Positions 7,194-15,932 of a DNA stretch of 21,649 nt are shown piece after piece. The translations under genes and the position numbers were made by a program. The first letter of the stretch is position 1, and each line of letters begins with the position of its first letter. This stretch comes from UBA4416 sp046345275 (GTDB taxonomy: Bacteria > Bacteroidota > Bacteroidia > B-17B0 > Aurantibacillaceae). The notes beneath the pieces are model-generated. The model was not told the origin of the DNA. It made no database searches and saw nothing but the letters and a program-made list of their open reading frames with translations. The stretch lies in the NCBI GenBank assembly GCA_046345275.1, contig JBKDJY010000028.1:1-21649 (forward strand), in the 5' to 3' direction.

Positions 7194-8558
7194 ATGAAAA
7201 CAAACAACCCAATTATCGAAAACATCATAGATTCGCAAGCTACAGCCATAAATACATGGATAGACTCAGCAAAAAAAATTCAAGCTGCTTTCACCTCAGG
7301 AAATCCAATTGGTGAAGCTCAAAATATTTATAAAGATATTTTAGAAAAGCAAGTTGCGGTGTTTAATGGATTTCAATCAAATAATGGAAATTCTTTTACA
7401 AATGGCAACTATAATCCTGAAGAGTTTTTTAAAAATTGGTATAGTCAACAATTGAATGTGATTAAGCAATTGACAGATTTTAATCAAAGCATCTACAACT
7501 CAACCATCAATTATGGCAAAACGGCCAATGATATCAATAATAGTTTCAGCACAATGAATAATGCTTGGACTAATATTTACAATAATTGGATAGGTACAAT
7601 AAATACAACTTACGACACTTTATCTAGCTCCATCAAGAATCCTTTTAATAAAGATATTTTCAAACACTATTTTGAGGGAAGTCAATTAAACTCTAAAATT
7701 CAAGAGGTCTTTCAGCCCATTTTAAAAGCAATCCAAAATAATGACTATAGCATTGAAACATGGAAAACCATTAATAATCCAGATAATTACAAAAAAATAA
7801 CTGAACAAGTTTTTGGTTCATTTTTTAATCAAGGTAATTTAAACGATGTTTTTGAAAATTCAACTAAGCAATTGCAAAATTTTTTCGTCAATCAAAATAA
7901 CTTAGGTAAAGAATATTTTGAACAGATAAAAAATATTAATGCACAGTTTCCTGAATTATTTTCTGGTAATTCAGAACAGATAAAAGATTTATATTCTAAA
8001 ATTAACAATGTATTTGGAAAAACTTTTGAGCCATTATTGAAACTAACTAATGTTGGCAAAGAAAAAGAAAACATTGAATCTACCATTGAATTATTAGATA
8101 AAGTAAGTGAGTTAAGCATCAAACAAAGTGAATTGCAATCTCATCTTTATAAAACAATGCAATCTTCAATAGAAGACTTGGTGAAAGAAACACAAGATAA
8201 GTATAAAGATTTACAAGCGGGTACATTTACTCCTCCCTCTGCTAATGATTTGTATAACGAATGGGTTAAACGAAGCGAGAAATTGTATTCTGATTTATTT
8301 AATACAGATGAATTTAGTAAAGTTAAAGCAGATGTTTTAAGTTTAAATTTGGATGTTAAAAAACATTTTGAAAAGCAATTTGAAAATCTGTTTGAACAAT
8401 ATCCAATTATTTTTAAAAGTGAGTTGGAAGAAGTTTATAAAACCATTCATGACTTAAAAAATACAGTGAAAGAACTACAAAATAAATTGGCTTTAAAAAC
8501 CACATCTTCATTGGAATTAATTGAAGAAGAAAAAGCATTAAAAGCTAAAAAAAAATAA
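7194..8558 (+). CDS. phaE: PhaE-like subunit of class III PHA synthase (large variant)
   Basis: The 454-residue protein is Asn-, Gln- and Lys-rich, almost entirely helical, and has no signal peptide or membrane span. Recognition rests on two points. First, the N-terminal third has amphipathic repeats with Trp and Phe (WYSQQLNVIKQLTDF near 82-96, WTNIYNNW near 123-130), as in PhaE and phasins. Second, the C-terminal segment at about 404-428, PIIFKSELEEVYKTIHDLK and on, matches the PhaE hallmark 'PT-sEvdElyk-iyeLk--v-eL'. PhaE is the partner that stimulates PhaC and helps it bind the nascent PHB granule. Usual PhaE proteins are about 350-400 residues, so this one is long, and a predicted coiled-coil and KAKKK tail follow the motif. 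It lies directly upstream of phaC, with a terminator between. A phasin with a PhaE-like tail is the alternative. Confidence 0.78.
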   Translation: MKTNNPIIENIIDSQATAINTWIDSAKKIQAAFTSGNPIGEAQNIYKDILEKQVAVFNGFQSNNGNSFTNGNYNPEEFFKNWYSQQLNVIKQLTDFNQSIYNSTINYGKTANDINNSFSTMNNAWTNIYNNWIGTINTTYDTLSSSIKNPFNKDIFKHYFEGSQLNSKIQEVFQPILKAIQNNDYSIETWKTINNPDNYKKITEQVFGSFFNQGNLNDVFENSTKQLQNFFVNQNNLGKEYFEQIKNINAQFPELFSGNSEQIKDLYSKINNVFGKTFEPLLKLTNVGKEKENIESTIELLDKVSELSIKQSELQSHLYKTMQSSIEDLVKETQDKYKDLQAGTFTPPSANDLYNEWVKRSEKLYSDLFNTDEFSKVKADVLSLNLDVKKHFEKQFENLFEQYPIIFKSELEEVYKTIHDLKNTVKELQNKLALKTTSSLELIEEEKALKAKKK

Positions 8559-8581
8559 TTTAAAAAATTTCTTATTTTCAT

Positions 8582-8614
8582 AAAAGGTTGTCTTAAAATA
8601 AGGCAACCTTTTTT
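8582..8614 (+). terminator. Rho-independent terminator after phaE
   Basis: The 13-bp stem pairs 8582-8594 with 8600-8612 (AAAAGGTTGTCTT with AAGGCAACCTTTT, one G-T pair) around a 5-base loop, followed by a T run. It starts 23 bp after the phaE stop and ends about 60 bp before phaC. The stem is nearly symmetric in A and T runs, so it could also work from the opposite strand. Confidence 0.82.
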
Positions 8615-8672
8615 AATTAAAGTTTAATGCAATTTGAAAATATAGTAAATTTACAATAAATAAATTGATCTC

Positions 8673-9719
8673 ATGGAAAGCGAAGTATTAGTAGAAAAGT
8701 ATAATTGGTTAAGCTCACTCGTTAAAAGTTATGAAGCATTTAATAAGATTACCGAAGTAGAAATTGCAACGACGCCAAAAACTAAAATTTATTCCGAAGA
8801 CAAGCTTGTTCTATATAAATATAATAGAAAAACTCCTGCAACTTTTAATACCCCTATTTTAATTGTTTACGCTTTAGTAAATACCTATAAAATGTTGGAC
8901 CTTCAGCCAGACAGGAGTTATATAAAAAATTTATTAGATGCAGGATTGGACGTTTATTTAATAGATTGGGGCAACCCAACGCAAATAGATAAGTATTTAA
9001 ACATGAATGATTATGTAAACGGATACATCAATAATTGCGTAGATTTTATTAGAAAAAATAATAGAATAGAAAAAATTAATATTTTAAGTATATGCCAAGG
9101 CGGCACATTGAGTGTTATTTATGCATCTTTATATCCCAACAAAATAAAAAATTTAGTAACACACGTTACGCCTATTGATTTTAAAACAAACGATGGCTTG
9201 TTATTTAAATGGAGTAAGGATATGGATTTTGACAAAGTGGTAGAAGGTTTCAATGGCATCATTCCTGGTAATTTTTTAAATCAAGGATTTGATATACTTA
9301 AACCGATGATGAAGTTAGTTAAACAGCAAACTTTAACCAATGCCGTCAGCGATCCAGATAAATTACTTAATATTTTGCGCATGGAAAAATGGATTAGTGA
9401 AAGTCCTGATCAAGCTGGAGAATGCTTTAAAGAATTTATGAAAGATTTATACCAAGGTAATAAATTGGCAATTGGTAAATTAGAAGTAGGGGGCAAGAAA
9501 GTAAATTTGAAAAATTTAACATGTAATTTATTAAATATATATGCCACTGAAGATCATTTAGTGCCGCCAGCTGCAACCATTCCATTGAATGATTTAGTTG
9601 GTTCTAAAGATAAAGAATTGTACAGTTTTAAAGGAGGGCATATAGGTGTTTTTGTAGGAAGCAAATCACAAAAAGAATTAGCCCCAGCGGTTACCGCTTG
9701 GCTTAAGGAAAGAGACTAA
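8673..9719 (+). CDS. phaC: Class III poly(3-hydroxyalkanoate) synthase catalytic subunit
   Basis: PhaC polymerises (R)-3-hydroxybutyryl-CoA to PHB with release of CoA. The 348-residue length matches class III PhaC (about 355 residues) and is far shorter than class I/II enzymes (about 560-590). It has an alpha/beta-hydrolase fold with the lipase-like box SICQGGT, in which Cys141 is the nucleophile. Asp294 lies in ATEDHLVPP and His323 in the final KGGHIGVFVG loop. The triad spacing agrees with Allochromatium vinosum PhaC (Cys149, Asp302, His331). The DWG at 98-100 is also typical. The start ATG at 8673 gives the N terminus expected for the family. It pairs with the PhaE-like protein upstream, although a terminator separates them. 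No thiolase or PHA depolymerase is nearby. Confidence 0.93.
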   Translation: MESEVLVEKYNWLSSLVKSYEAFNKITEVEIATTPKTKIYSEDKLVLYKYNRKTPATFNTPILIVYALVNTYKMLDLQPDRSYIKNLLDAGLDVYLIDWGNPTQIDKYLNMNDYVNGYINNCVDFIRKNNRIEKINILSICQGGTLSVIYASLYPNKIKNLVTHVTPIDFKTNDGLLFKWSKDMDFDKVVEGFNGIIPGNFLNQGFDILKPMMKLVKQQTLTNAVSDPDKLLNILRMEKWISESPDQAGECFKEFMKDLYQGNKLAIGKLEVGGKKVNLKNLTCNLLNIYATEDHLVPPAATIPLNDLVGSKDKELYSFKGGHIGVFVGSKSQKELAPAVTAWLKERD

Positions 9720-9783
9720 ACTCTAATTCCTAATGTTATATTTTCTAAAATCTTAAAAATAAACTTATCTTTAATGCCATTGA

Positions 9784-12700
9784 ATGTGGTGGAACGGTAA
9801 GTTTTGGAATGAATTACAAAAAAGAGAAGTAAACTTTAAAACAAATCTGTTTTTTTCGGGTTTACGCGGATCTTCTTTTGCGTTTTTTGTAAATGATATC
9901 TTTCAAAACACCTCATTTGATTTCTTAATTGTTTGTAATGATAAAGAGAAAGCCGCTTATCTATTAAACGATTTACAGACTTTAATGCCAGAGAAGAACA
10001 TTCATTATTTTCCAGAAAGTTATAAACTCCCATATAAAGAAGAAAAAACGAACAATGCTTCCGTACAAGAAAGGGCCGAAACATTAAGTCAGTTAAGCAA
10101 AGATAATTATTCTGGCATTGTAGTAACCTATGCCGCAGCCTTAGCCGAAAAAGTAGTTTCAAAAAATAGCTTAAATAAAAATACTTTAGTCATTAAAAAA
10201 GGAGAAAAACTCGGCATCGATTTTATTCAAGAATTTTTACAAAGTTATGATTTCAAATTATGCGATTTTGTTGTAGAGCCAGGGCAATATGCCATTAGAG
10301 GAGGAATTGTGGATGTATTTTCTTTTGCAAATGATTTGCCTTACCGCATTGAGTTACTTGGCAATGATGTTGATGCCATTAAAACATTTGACCCAATTTC
10401 TCAATTATCAATTCATCATTACGATTTTTTTACCATCATACCCGACATCAATTCGTCACAAATTATTGAAGTACGAAAATCATTTTTTGATTATTTGAAT
10501 ACCAACACGATTTTATGTTTCGACGACGTAGTTTATTCCAAAGATTTAATCGACAATATATTCTTAAAAGCAGAAGCATCTTATCAGTCATTGGAATCAA
10601 TGGTTACAAGACTTTCACCTAACGAATTATATTTAACAGGAGAAGATTATTTGACTCAGGTAAAAAAATTTAATGTCATTGAATTTGGTCTTTCAAAACA
10701 TTTAGCATCACAAGAAATATCCTTTAATCAAAGTTTACAACCTCATTTTCAAAAGAATTTCGATTTACTTATCAATGATTTAAAATCCAACAAAGCAAAA
10801 GGTTATAAAAATTATTTAACCACCGAAAATACCAAACAAGCAGAAAGATTAAATACCATTTTCAATGATTTACTTTCAAAAGATCATCGAACGGCCGATA
10901 GTTTAATAGAACATATAAAAATAAATTTGCACGAAGGGTTCATTGATCATGATTTAAAAATTGCTTGCTACACAGATCATCAAGTTTTCGAACGATACCA
11001 TCGTTTTAAATTAAAAGAAACCAAGTTTAAAACTTCTGAGGCGATAACGCTAAAGGAAATTTCATCATTAAATCCGGGAGATTTTGTTACGCACATAGAC
11101 CACGGTATTGGTCGCTTTGGTGGGCTCGTAAAAACTACAAACAATGGCATACAACAAGAGGCCGTAAAATTAGTTTATAAAGACAACGATTTTTTATACG
11201 TCAGTATTCACAGCTTGCACCGTATTAGTAAATATACTGGCAAAGAAGGGAATGTGCCTCGCATTGACAAAATTGGTTCCACAACTTGGAGCACTTTAAA
11301 ACAAAAAACCAAGCGCAATGTGAAAGAGGTAGCTTATGATTTAATTAAATTGTATGCTAAAAGAAAAACGCAAACAGGTCATCGCTATCCACTCGATAAT
11401 TATTTGCAACATGAATTAGAAGCTTCCTTTATCTATGAAGATACGCCAGATCAAATAAAAGTAACGGCTGAAGTAAAAAAAGATATGGAAAAATCGCACC
11501 CAATGGATCGCTTGATTTGTGGTGACGTTGGATTTGGAAAAACAGAAATAGCCATTCGTGCAGCATTTAAAGCCGTATGTGATAGTAAGCAAGTAGCGAT
11601 ATTAGTACCAACAACCATTTTAGCATATCAACATTATAAAACTTTTAGCGAACGATTAAAAAATTTACCTTGCAATGTTAATTATATCAACAGATTTAGA
11701 AGTACTAAAGATGTCAAAGAAATTATAGAAAAAACATCTGATGGGAAAATTGATATTTTGATTGGTACCCATAAAATTGTTGGAAAAGATATTAAGTTTA
11801 AAGATTTAGGATTACTCATTATTGATGAGGAACAAAAATTTGGTGTGGGCATTAAGGATAAATTAAAAACTTTTAAAACAAGTGTAGATACATTAACTCT
11901 AACGGCAACTCCGATCCCACGCACACTACAATTTAGTTTAATGGGCGCTAGAGATTTATCAGTTATCAGTACCCCACCAGCAAACAGATATCCTGTTCAA
12001 ACCAAATTAATTTCATTTACGGAAGAAGCGATAAGAGATGCTATTTCTTATGAAATGAGCCGTGGAGGTCAAATTTATTTTGTACATAATAAAGTACAAA
12101 GCGTTGCAGAAGTTGCTGGAATGATTCAAAGATTAGTCCCAGAAGCGAGGGTTGTATTTGGACATGGACAAATGGAGGGAGATACGCTCGAAAATGTCAT
12201 GTTCAGTTTTATTGAAGGCGAATATGATGTGTTAGTCGCCACAACCATTATTGAATCTGGCTTAGACATTAGCAATGCCAATACCATTATCATCAACGAT
12301 GCTCAAAATTTTGGCTTGAGTGACTTGCATCAAATGCGTGGACGCGTTGGACGAAGTAATAAGAAAGCATTTTGCTATTTATTAACGCCGCCTTTCGTTC
12401 ATTTAAACCATGAAGCCAGAAAACGACTCACTGCCATTGTAGAATTCAGCGATTTGGGAAGTGGGTTTCAAATTGCAATGCGTGATTTAGACATTCGTGG
12501 TGCAGGAAATTTACTAGGCGGTGAGCAAAGTGGGTTTATTAATGATATGGGATTTGAAACGTATATGAAAATATTAAACGAAGCCATTGAAGAATTAAAA
12601 CAAGAAAACTGGTATCAAGAAATAATTGATGTTGGAGAAAGTGTTGATGTCGATAAATCTCAATTCTCCCGTCAGTTTGTAAAAGAAACAGTTATAGATA

Positions 12701-13140
12701 CTGATTTGCAATTACTAATTCCTGATAGTTATGTAAGTAATTTAACTGAACGCTTAATGCTTTATAGAGAACTAGATAATGTGCTGACAGAAGATGAATT
12801 AGAAAATTTTAAAATTAAATTAAGAGATCGTTTTGGACCCATACCTATTGAAACAGAAGATTTAATTAATGTGGTACCCATGCGTTGGAAGGCGATGAAA
12901 TTAGGATTTGAAAAGCTGGCCCTAAAAAACGGTAAAATGCTTTGCTATTTTTTAAGCAAACAGGATAGCGATTATTATAACTCTCCCATATTTAAAGCAG
13001 TCATTTTATATGTGCAAAAAAATCATAAATATTGCCAAATGAAAGAATCCCATCATAAACTATGGTTAACCATTGAAGGTGTAAAAAGCATAAAGTACGC
13101 CGTTCACCACCTGAATCAAATTAAAGAGTTGATTCAATAA
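9784..13140 (+). CDS. mfd: Transcription-repair coupling factor Mfd
   Basis: The 1118-residue DNA translocase removes RNA polymerase stalled at lesions and recruits UvrA. The N-terminal UvrB-like module covers about residues 20-330, including FPESYKLPYKEE near 76-87. The RNA polymerase-interacting CarD/CdnL-like domain lies at about 427-482 (LNPGDFVTHIDHGIGRFGG at its start). The SF2 motor follows with Walker A GDVGFGKTE (580-588), DEEQ (681-684), TATP (707-710) and QMRGRVGRS (850-858). The TRCF C-terminal regulatory domain occupies roughly 960-1110. Length is near the family norm (E. coli 1148). The ATG at 9784 is the earliest possible, since a TGA lies immediately before it in frame; the N terminus is therefore a few residues shorter than usual. 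The 64-bp gap after phaC has no recognisable terminator. Confidence 0.97.
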   Translation: MWWNGKFWNELQKREVNFKTNLFFSGLRGSSFAFFVNDIFQNTSFDFLIVCNDKEKAAYLLNDLQTLMPEKNIHYFPESYKLPYKEEKTNNASVQERAETLSQLSKDNYSGIVVTYAAALAEKVVSKNSLNKNTLVIKKGEKLGIDFIQEFLQSYDFKLCDFVVEPGQYAIRGGIVDVFSFANDLPYRIELLGNDVDAIKTFDPISQLSIHHYDFFTIIPDINSSQIIEVRKSFFDYLNTNTILCFDDVVYSKDLIDNIFLKAEASYQSLESMVTRLSPNELYLTGEDYLTQVKKFNVIEFGLSKHLASQEISFNQSLQPHFQKNFDLLINDLKSNKAKGYKNYLTTENTKQAERLNTIFNDLLSKDHRTADSLIEHIKINLHEGFIDHDLKIACYTDHQVFERYHRFKLKETKFKTSEAITLKEISSLNPGDFVTHIDHGIGRFGGLVKTTNNGIQQEAVKLVYKDNDFLYVSIHSLHRISKYTGKEGNVPRIDKIGSTTWSTLKQKTKRNVKEVAYDLIKLYAKRKTQTGHRYPLDNYLQHELEASFIYEDTPDQIKVTAEVKKDMEKSHPMDRLICGDVGFGKTEIAIRAAFKAVCDSKQVAILVPTTILAYQHYKTFSERLKNLPCNVNYINRFRSTKDVKEIIEKTSDGKIDILIGTHKIVGKDIKFKDLGLLIIDEEQKFGVGIKDKLKTFKTSVDTLTLTATPIPRTLQFSLMGARDLSVISTPPANRYPVQTKLISFTEEAIRDAISYEMSRGGQIYFVHNKVQSVAEVAGMIQRLVPEARVVFGHGQMEGDTLENVMFSFIEGEYDVLVATTIIESGLDISNANTIIINDAQNFGLSDLHQMRGRVGRSNKKAFCYLLTPPFVHLNHEARKRLTAIVEFSDLGSGFQIAMRDLDIRGAGNLLGGEQSGFINDMGFETYMKILNEAIEELKQENWYQEIIDVGESVDVDKSQFSRQFVKETVIDTDLQLLIPDSYVSNLTERLMLYRELDNVLTEDELENFKIKLRDRFGPIPIETEDLINVVPMRWKAMKLGFEKLALKNGKMLCYFLSKQDSDYYNSPIFKAVILYVQKNHKYCQMKESHHKLWLTIEGVKSIKYAVHHLNQIKELIQ

Positions 13141-13258
13141 GTCAGGTACCCATTATTTAATCAAGAATTATCATTGCGTATTTAGAGATACCCTTCTTAA
13201 AGCTCATCAGTTGAAGTATCAAGAGAATTGGTGTAATTATTAATCTAGGGTTCAACTA

Positions 13259-13290
13259 TTGGCTTAATATCATTAATTTAACTAATTTTG
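13259..13290 (+). promoter_or_regulatory. Promoter of the universal stress protein gene
   Basis: TTG at 13259-13261 and TAATTTTG at 13283-13290 match the Bacteroidota -33/-7 consensus exactly, with a 21-base spacer. The predicted start is near 13295, giving a 25-base leader. This is the best-formed promoter in the window. The rest of the 179-bp gap behind mfd (13141-13258) shows nothing else. Confidence 0.68.
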
Positions 13291-13319
13291 TAGTCTTACA
13301 AACCAATAATTATTTAGTT

Positions 13320-14147
13320 ATGAAACTTAAAGAAAGAGGCGTATTATTGATTCCAATTGACTTTACAGCACAATCTTTATTAGCGATCAAACAAGCCTAT
13401 AATCTAGCGAGATATACACATTCAAAAATTATTTTGCTGCATGCTTACACAGAAGTTAGGGCTGAAATGTATGATGAATTAAATAAGTTAACAAAACAGA
13501 CAGAAACCGAAAGTGGTTCACCCACTGAGTTTATGAACGTAAAAGGAAATATTTATCTTGAGGTTCCTCGAATTGCCAAAGAAATCAATGCAACTTTAGT
13601 GATGGTAGGACTTGAAAGCCATATGAACGCAAAAAATATTCTTGGTGCCAGCGCCTCAAAAATGATCAGAGAATGTCATTGCCCCGTTATTTCAATTAGA
13701 GGAAAAGAAAACAAAGATGGTTGTGAAAATATTTTACTGCCACTTGATTTGTCCCGCGAATCGCGTGAAAAAGTTGACGTAGCCATTCAATTTGCTCATT
13801 ATTTTGGTGCATCCATCCGAATCTTAGCGGTATTTAGTTTATCAGATGCAGCTTATGAAAATCAATTGTTAGCATACTCACACCAAGTAAAACAATTCAT
13901 CAAGGCAAAAGGAATTTCTTGCTCAAACAAATCCATTGCTAGTGATAATTTAGCAGACACCATTGTAGAATATGCAAATAAAGTTGAATCTGATTTAATC
14001 ATTATTATGAATAAGCCAAACTTAAACATTAAAGAATTATTTAGTGGAACAGAGGCTCAAAGGGTCGTTGACATTAGTAATTTACCAGTAATGACCATTA
14101 ATCCAACTAAAAAAGAAAGCATGACACATTTTGGAACTGGATTATAA
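13320..14147 (+). CDS. Tandem universal stress protein (two Usp domains)
   Basis: The 275-residue cytoplasmic protein contains two UspA domains. The first starts LLIPIDFTAQSLLAIKQA (about 14-31) and ends at LGASASKMIRECHCPVISI (about 107-125). The second starts ILLPLDLSRESREKVDVA (about 138-155) and ends AQRVVDISNLPVMTIN (about 246-261). The G-x2-G-x9-G(S/T) nucleotide-binding loop is only partly preserved (GLESHMNAKNILGAS in the first copy, more degenerate in the second), so ATP binding is uncertain. Tandem Usp proteins bind nucleotides or small ligands and change level in starvation, redox or growth arrest. PHB is also a starvation store, but the adjacency is separated by mfd and no functional link is visible. 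Transcription starts from the strong promoter at 13259-13290. Confidence 0.9.
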   Translation: MKLKERGVLLIPIDFTAQSLLAIKQAYNLARYTHSKIILLHAYTEVRAEMYDELNKLTKQTETESGSPTEFMNVKGNIYLEVPRIAKEINATLVMVGLESHMNAKNILGASASKMIRECHCPVISIRGKENKDGCENILLPLDLSRESREKVDVAIQFAHYFGASIRILAVFSLSDAAYENQLLAYSHQVKQFIKAKGISCSNKSIASDNLADTIVEYANKVESDLIIIMNKPNLNIKELFSGTEAQRVVDISNLPVMTINPTKKESMTHFGTGL

Positions 14148-14183
14148 AATGATTATTTAAACTAAAACCGTTTTATAATTTAA

Positions 14184-15209
14184 TTAAATAGAGTTTGTTC
14201 GTTCTGCCAAGTCCTTTTTGTAGCAACCAGTTATAAATTTTATACTTTCATCAATCGGTTTAAAAGAATATCCTATTGACATTTTTATTTTTGAATTTGA
14301 GTAAGTATTAATATCCAAGCTCGCTTTTACGGTTTCTTTCGTAAAAATTGGTTCTAATTTATTAAATCCGCTTCTAATAGATTCGGCAATCGTTGCAAGC
14401 ATTAATAAAGCTTTGGTTGCAAGAAAACGAGGTGCTTTATTTCCATAAGAAATATGTATTTTACTCAGAATGTCTTTAAAGTAATAATTATTTTCAATCA
14501 AAATATATCGGTTATGATATAATTTTTTATCCATTAATTCAATCATACAATTTGCAACATCGGTGACGTCAATTGAAGCACTTACTCCATTCGTATAGAA
14601 TAGAGAACCTTTATAACAGAAATTAAATAACTTGCCTGAGCTTTGATTCCAAAAACCCGGAGATAATACAATTCCTGGATTCACAATAACGGCATTCAAT
14701 CCTTCCTCCATTCCTCTCCACACTTCCCTTTCACCATTGTATTTACTAATGGCATAATTGCCAATATTGGGGCTTGATTTCCAATAAACGCCTTCATGAA
14801 TATTTTTTGCAATATCTGTGTTCTGTATCGCAGCGATTGAACTGACGTGGCATAAATTTACTTTTTTTTCTAAACAGGCATTTACAATATTCGCCGTTCC
14901 TTCCACATTTATCTGAAATATTTTTTTTTGATTTTTTATATCAAAAGAAACAAATCCTGCACAATGATAAACATATTGTATTCCGTCTAAAGCATCTAAA
15001 ATAGAATAGATGTCACAGATATCAGCATCAATCCATTTAATGCGATTAAATAGTTCTTCAAAATCTGAGGAATAATAAGAAAATAATTTTTTAGTTTTAT
15101 TAATATCACTACCCTTACGTTTCGTACACACAACGGTTTTGTTTTGCTGCAATAGCCTATAAGTTATTTGTGCGCCAATAGTTCCGGTTGCGCCAGTGAC
15201 TAAATTCAT
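14184..15209 (-). CDS. NAD-dependent epimerase/dehydratase family protein (extended SDR)
   Basis: The protein is 341 residues from the ATG at 15209. It has the extended-SDR cofactor motif GATGTIG (6-12), a Ser in HVSSIAAI (123/124), and Tyr152 and Lys156 in YAISK, followed by VIVNPGIVLSPG. It resembles the dihydroflavonol-reductase/3-beta-HSD-like branch, which reduces ketones on bulky substrates; the substrate cannot be read from sequence. The open frame extends upstream to 15338, but the extra 43 residues read through the preceding membrane-protein gene and are not SDR-like. The ATG at 15209 overlaps the TGA of that gene in a 4-bp ATGA and places the Rossmann motif at the N terminus, so it is the start. 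The two genes are translationally coupled. Confidence 0.9.
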   Translation of the reverse strand: MNLVTGATGTIGAQITYRLLQQNKTVVCTKRKGSDINKTKKLFSYYSSDFEELFNRIKWIDADICDIYSILDALDGIQYVYHCAGFVSFDIKNQKKIFQINVEGTANIVNACLEKKVNLCHVSSIAAIQNTDIAKNIHEGVYWKSSPNIGNYAISKYNGEREVWRGMEEGLNAVIVNPGIVLSPGFWNQSSGKLFNFCYKGSLFYTNGVSASIDVTDVANCMIELMDKKLYHNRYILIENNYYFKDILSKIHISYGNKAPRFLATKALLMLATIAESIRSGFNKLEPIFTKETVKASLDINTYSNSKIKMSIGYSFKPIDESIKFITGCYKKDLAERTNSI

Positions 15210-15838
15210 ACCATTTGTATTTGATGGGCTATAAAAAATAATCCAAATTGAAGGATTAAACCAACAAAGAAACCCGCATAAACTTGGCTTGAAGAATGGG
15301 CTTTTAAATATAAACGAGAAAATCCAATTAAGCCGCACATGAAAATTACAATAGAAATAAGAATTAAAATTGGTAATTGCATAAATAAACTAAATGCCAG
15401 CAAAACTCCCAAAAATCCACCAACACCAATCATATGCGTGCTAATTTGCCAATAATAATTTACCATGGCTGCAATAAAAATACTTATGGCTCCACCTAAC
15501 ACAATTAATTTTATACTGGGCCAAATAGGAAATTGATAAAGCATATAAAATAATCCAAAATAACATATAGAACTTGCTAATAAAGGAAAAGTGCGCTGTT
15601 TTCGATCTTTTACATTCCAAGAAGAAACATAATTTAATTTTAATAAAATTAACAAATTTAGTACAGGCATTAAAAAAGTAAATGCAAAAACAGTTGTTAG
15701 TATAATAATCTTTAATTTTAAAGGAGTAAATAAATCAAACATACTATTTTCAATTCCAAAAAAAACAACGGTACACAAGTATGTTACCATTAATAATGGA
15801 TGAAAAATATATGAAAATAAATTTGCTAAAAAATTCAT
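15206..15838 (-). CDS. Divergent PAP2-like integral membrane protein
   Basis: The 210-residue protein has about six membrane spans: near 13-28, 45-66, 86-103, 109-127, 137-155 and 157-174, with another C-terminal span near 186-204. Remnants of the PAP2 phosphatase triad of motifs are visible: KDRKQRTFP (77-85, compare K-x6-RP), ISTH (132-135, compare PSGH) and SRLYLKAH (174-181, an exact SR-x5-H). The Asp expected four residues after that His is Gln185. PAP2 enzymes dephosphorylate lipid pyrophosphates, such as undecaprenyl pyrophosphate, or phosphatidate, with the two His and the Asp as key residues. Loss of the Asp leaves activity uncertain. The stop overlaps the start of the SDR gene by 4 bp, so the two probably act on the same lipid-soluble substrate class, an inference. 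Confidence 0.68.
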   Translation of the reverse strand: MNFLANLFSYIFHPLLMVTYLCTVVFFGIENSMFDLFTPLKLKIIILTTVFAFTFLMPVLNLLILLKLNYVSSWNVKDRKQRTFPLLASSICYFGLFYMLYQFPIWPSIKLIVLGGAISIFIAAMVNYYWQISTHMIGVGGFLGVLLAFSLFMQLPILILISIVIFMCGLIGFSRLYLKAHSSSQVYAGFFVGLILQFGLFFIAHQIQMV

Positions 15839-15916
15839 GAGGCAATATCTGATAAAATTACATTTAATTTTATTGAGATGATGAAAATTTGCTGTTTAAA
15901 TTATCAAATCAATTGT

Positions 15917-15924
15917 TATTTTTG
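15917..15924 (+). promoter_or_regulatory. Possible -7 box (TATTTTTG) for the gld cluster
   Basis: TATTTTTG fits TAnnTTTG and ends 8 bases before the gldF ATG, predicting an almost leaderless mRNA. The nearest upstream TTTG is 25 bases away, slightly too far for the usual spacing. Confidence 0.38.
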
Positions 15925-15932
15925 ACCTGCTT

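Noticed and set aside
15210..15338. 43-residue N-terminal extension of the extended SDR, rich in hydrophobic residues
   Set aside because: It is the shadow of the membrane-protein gene in another frame; the ATGA overlap at 15206-15209 gives a natural start.
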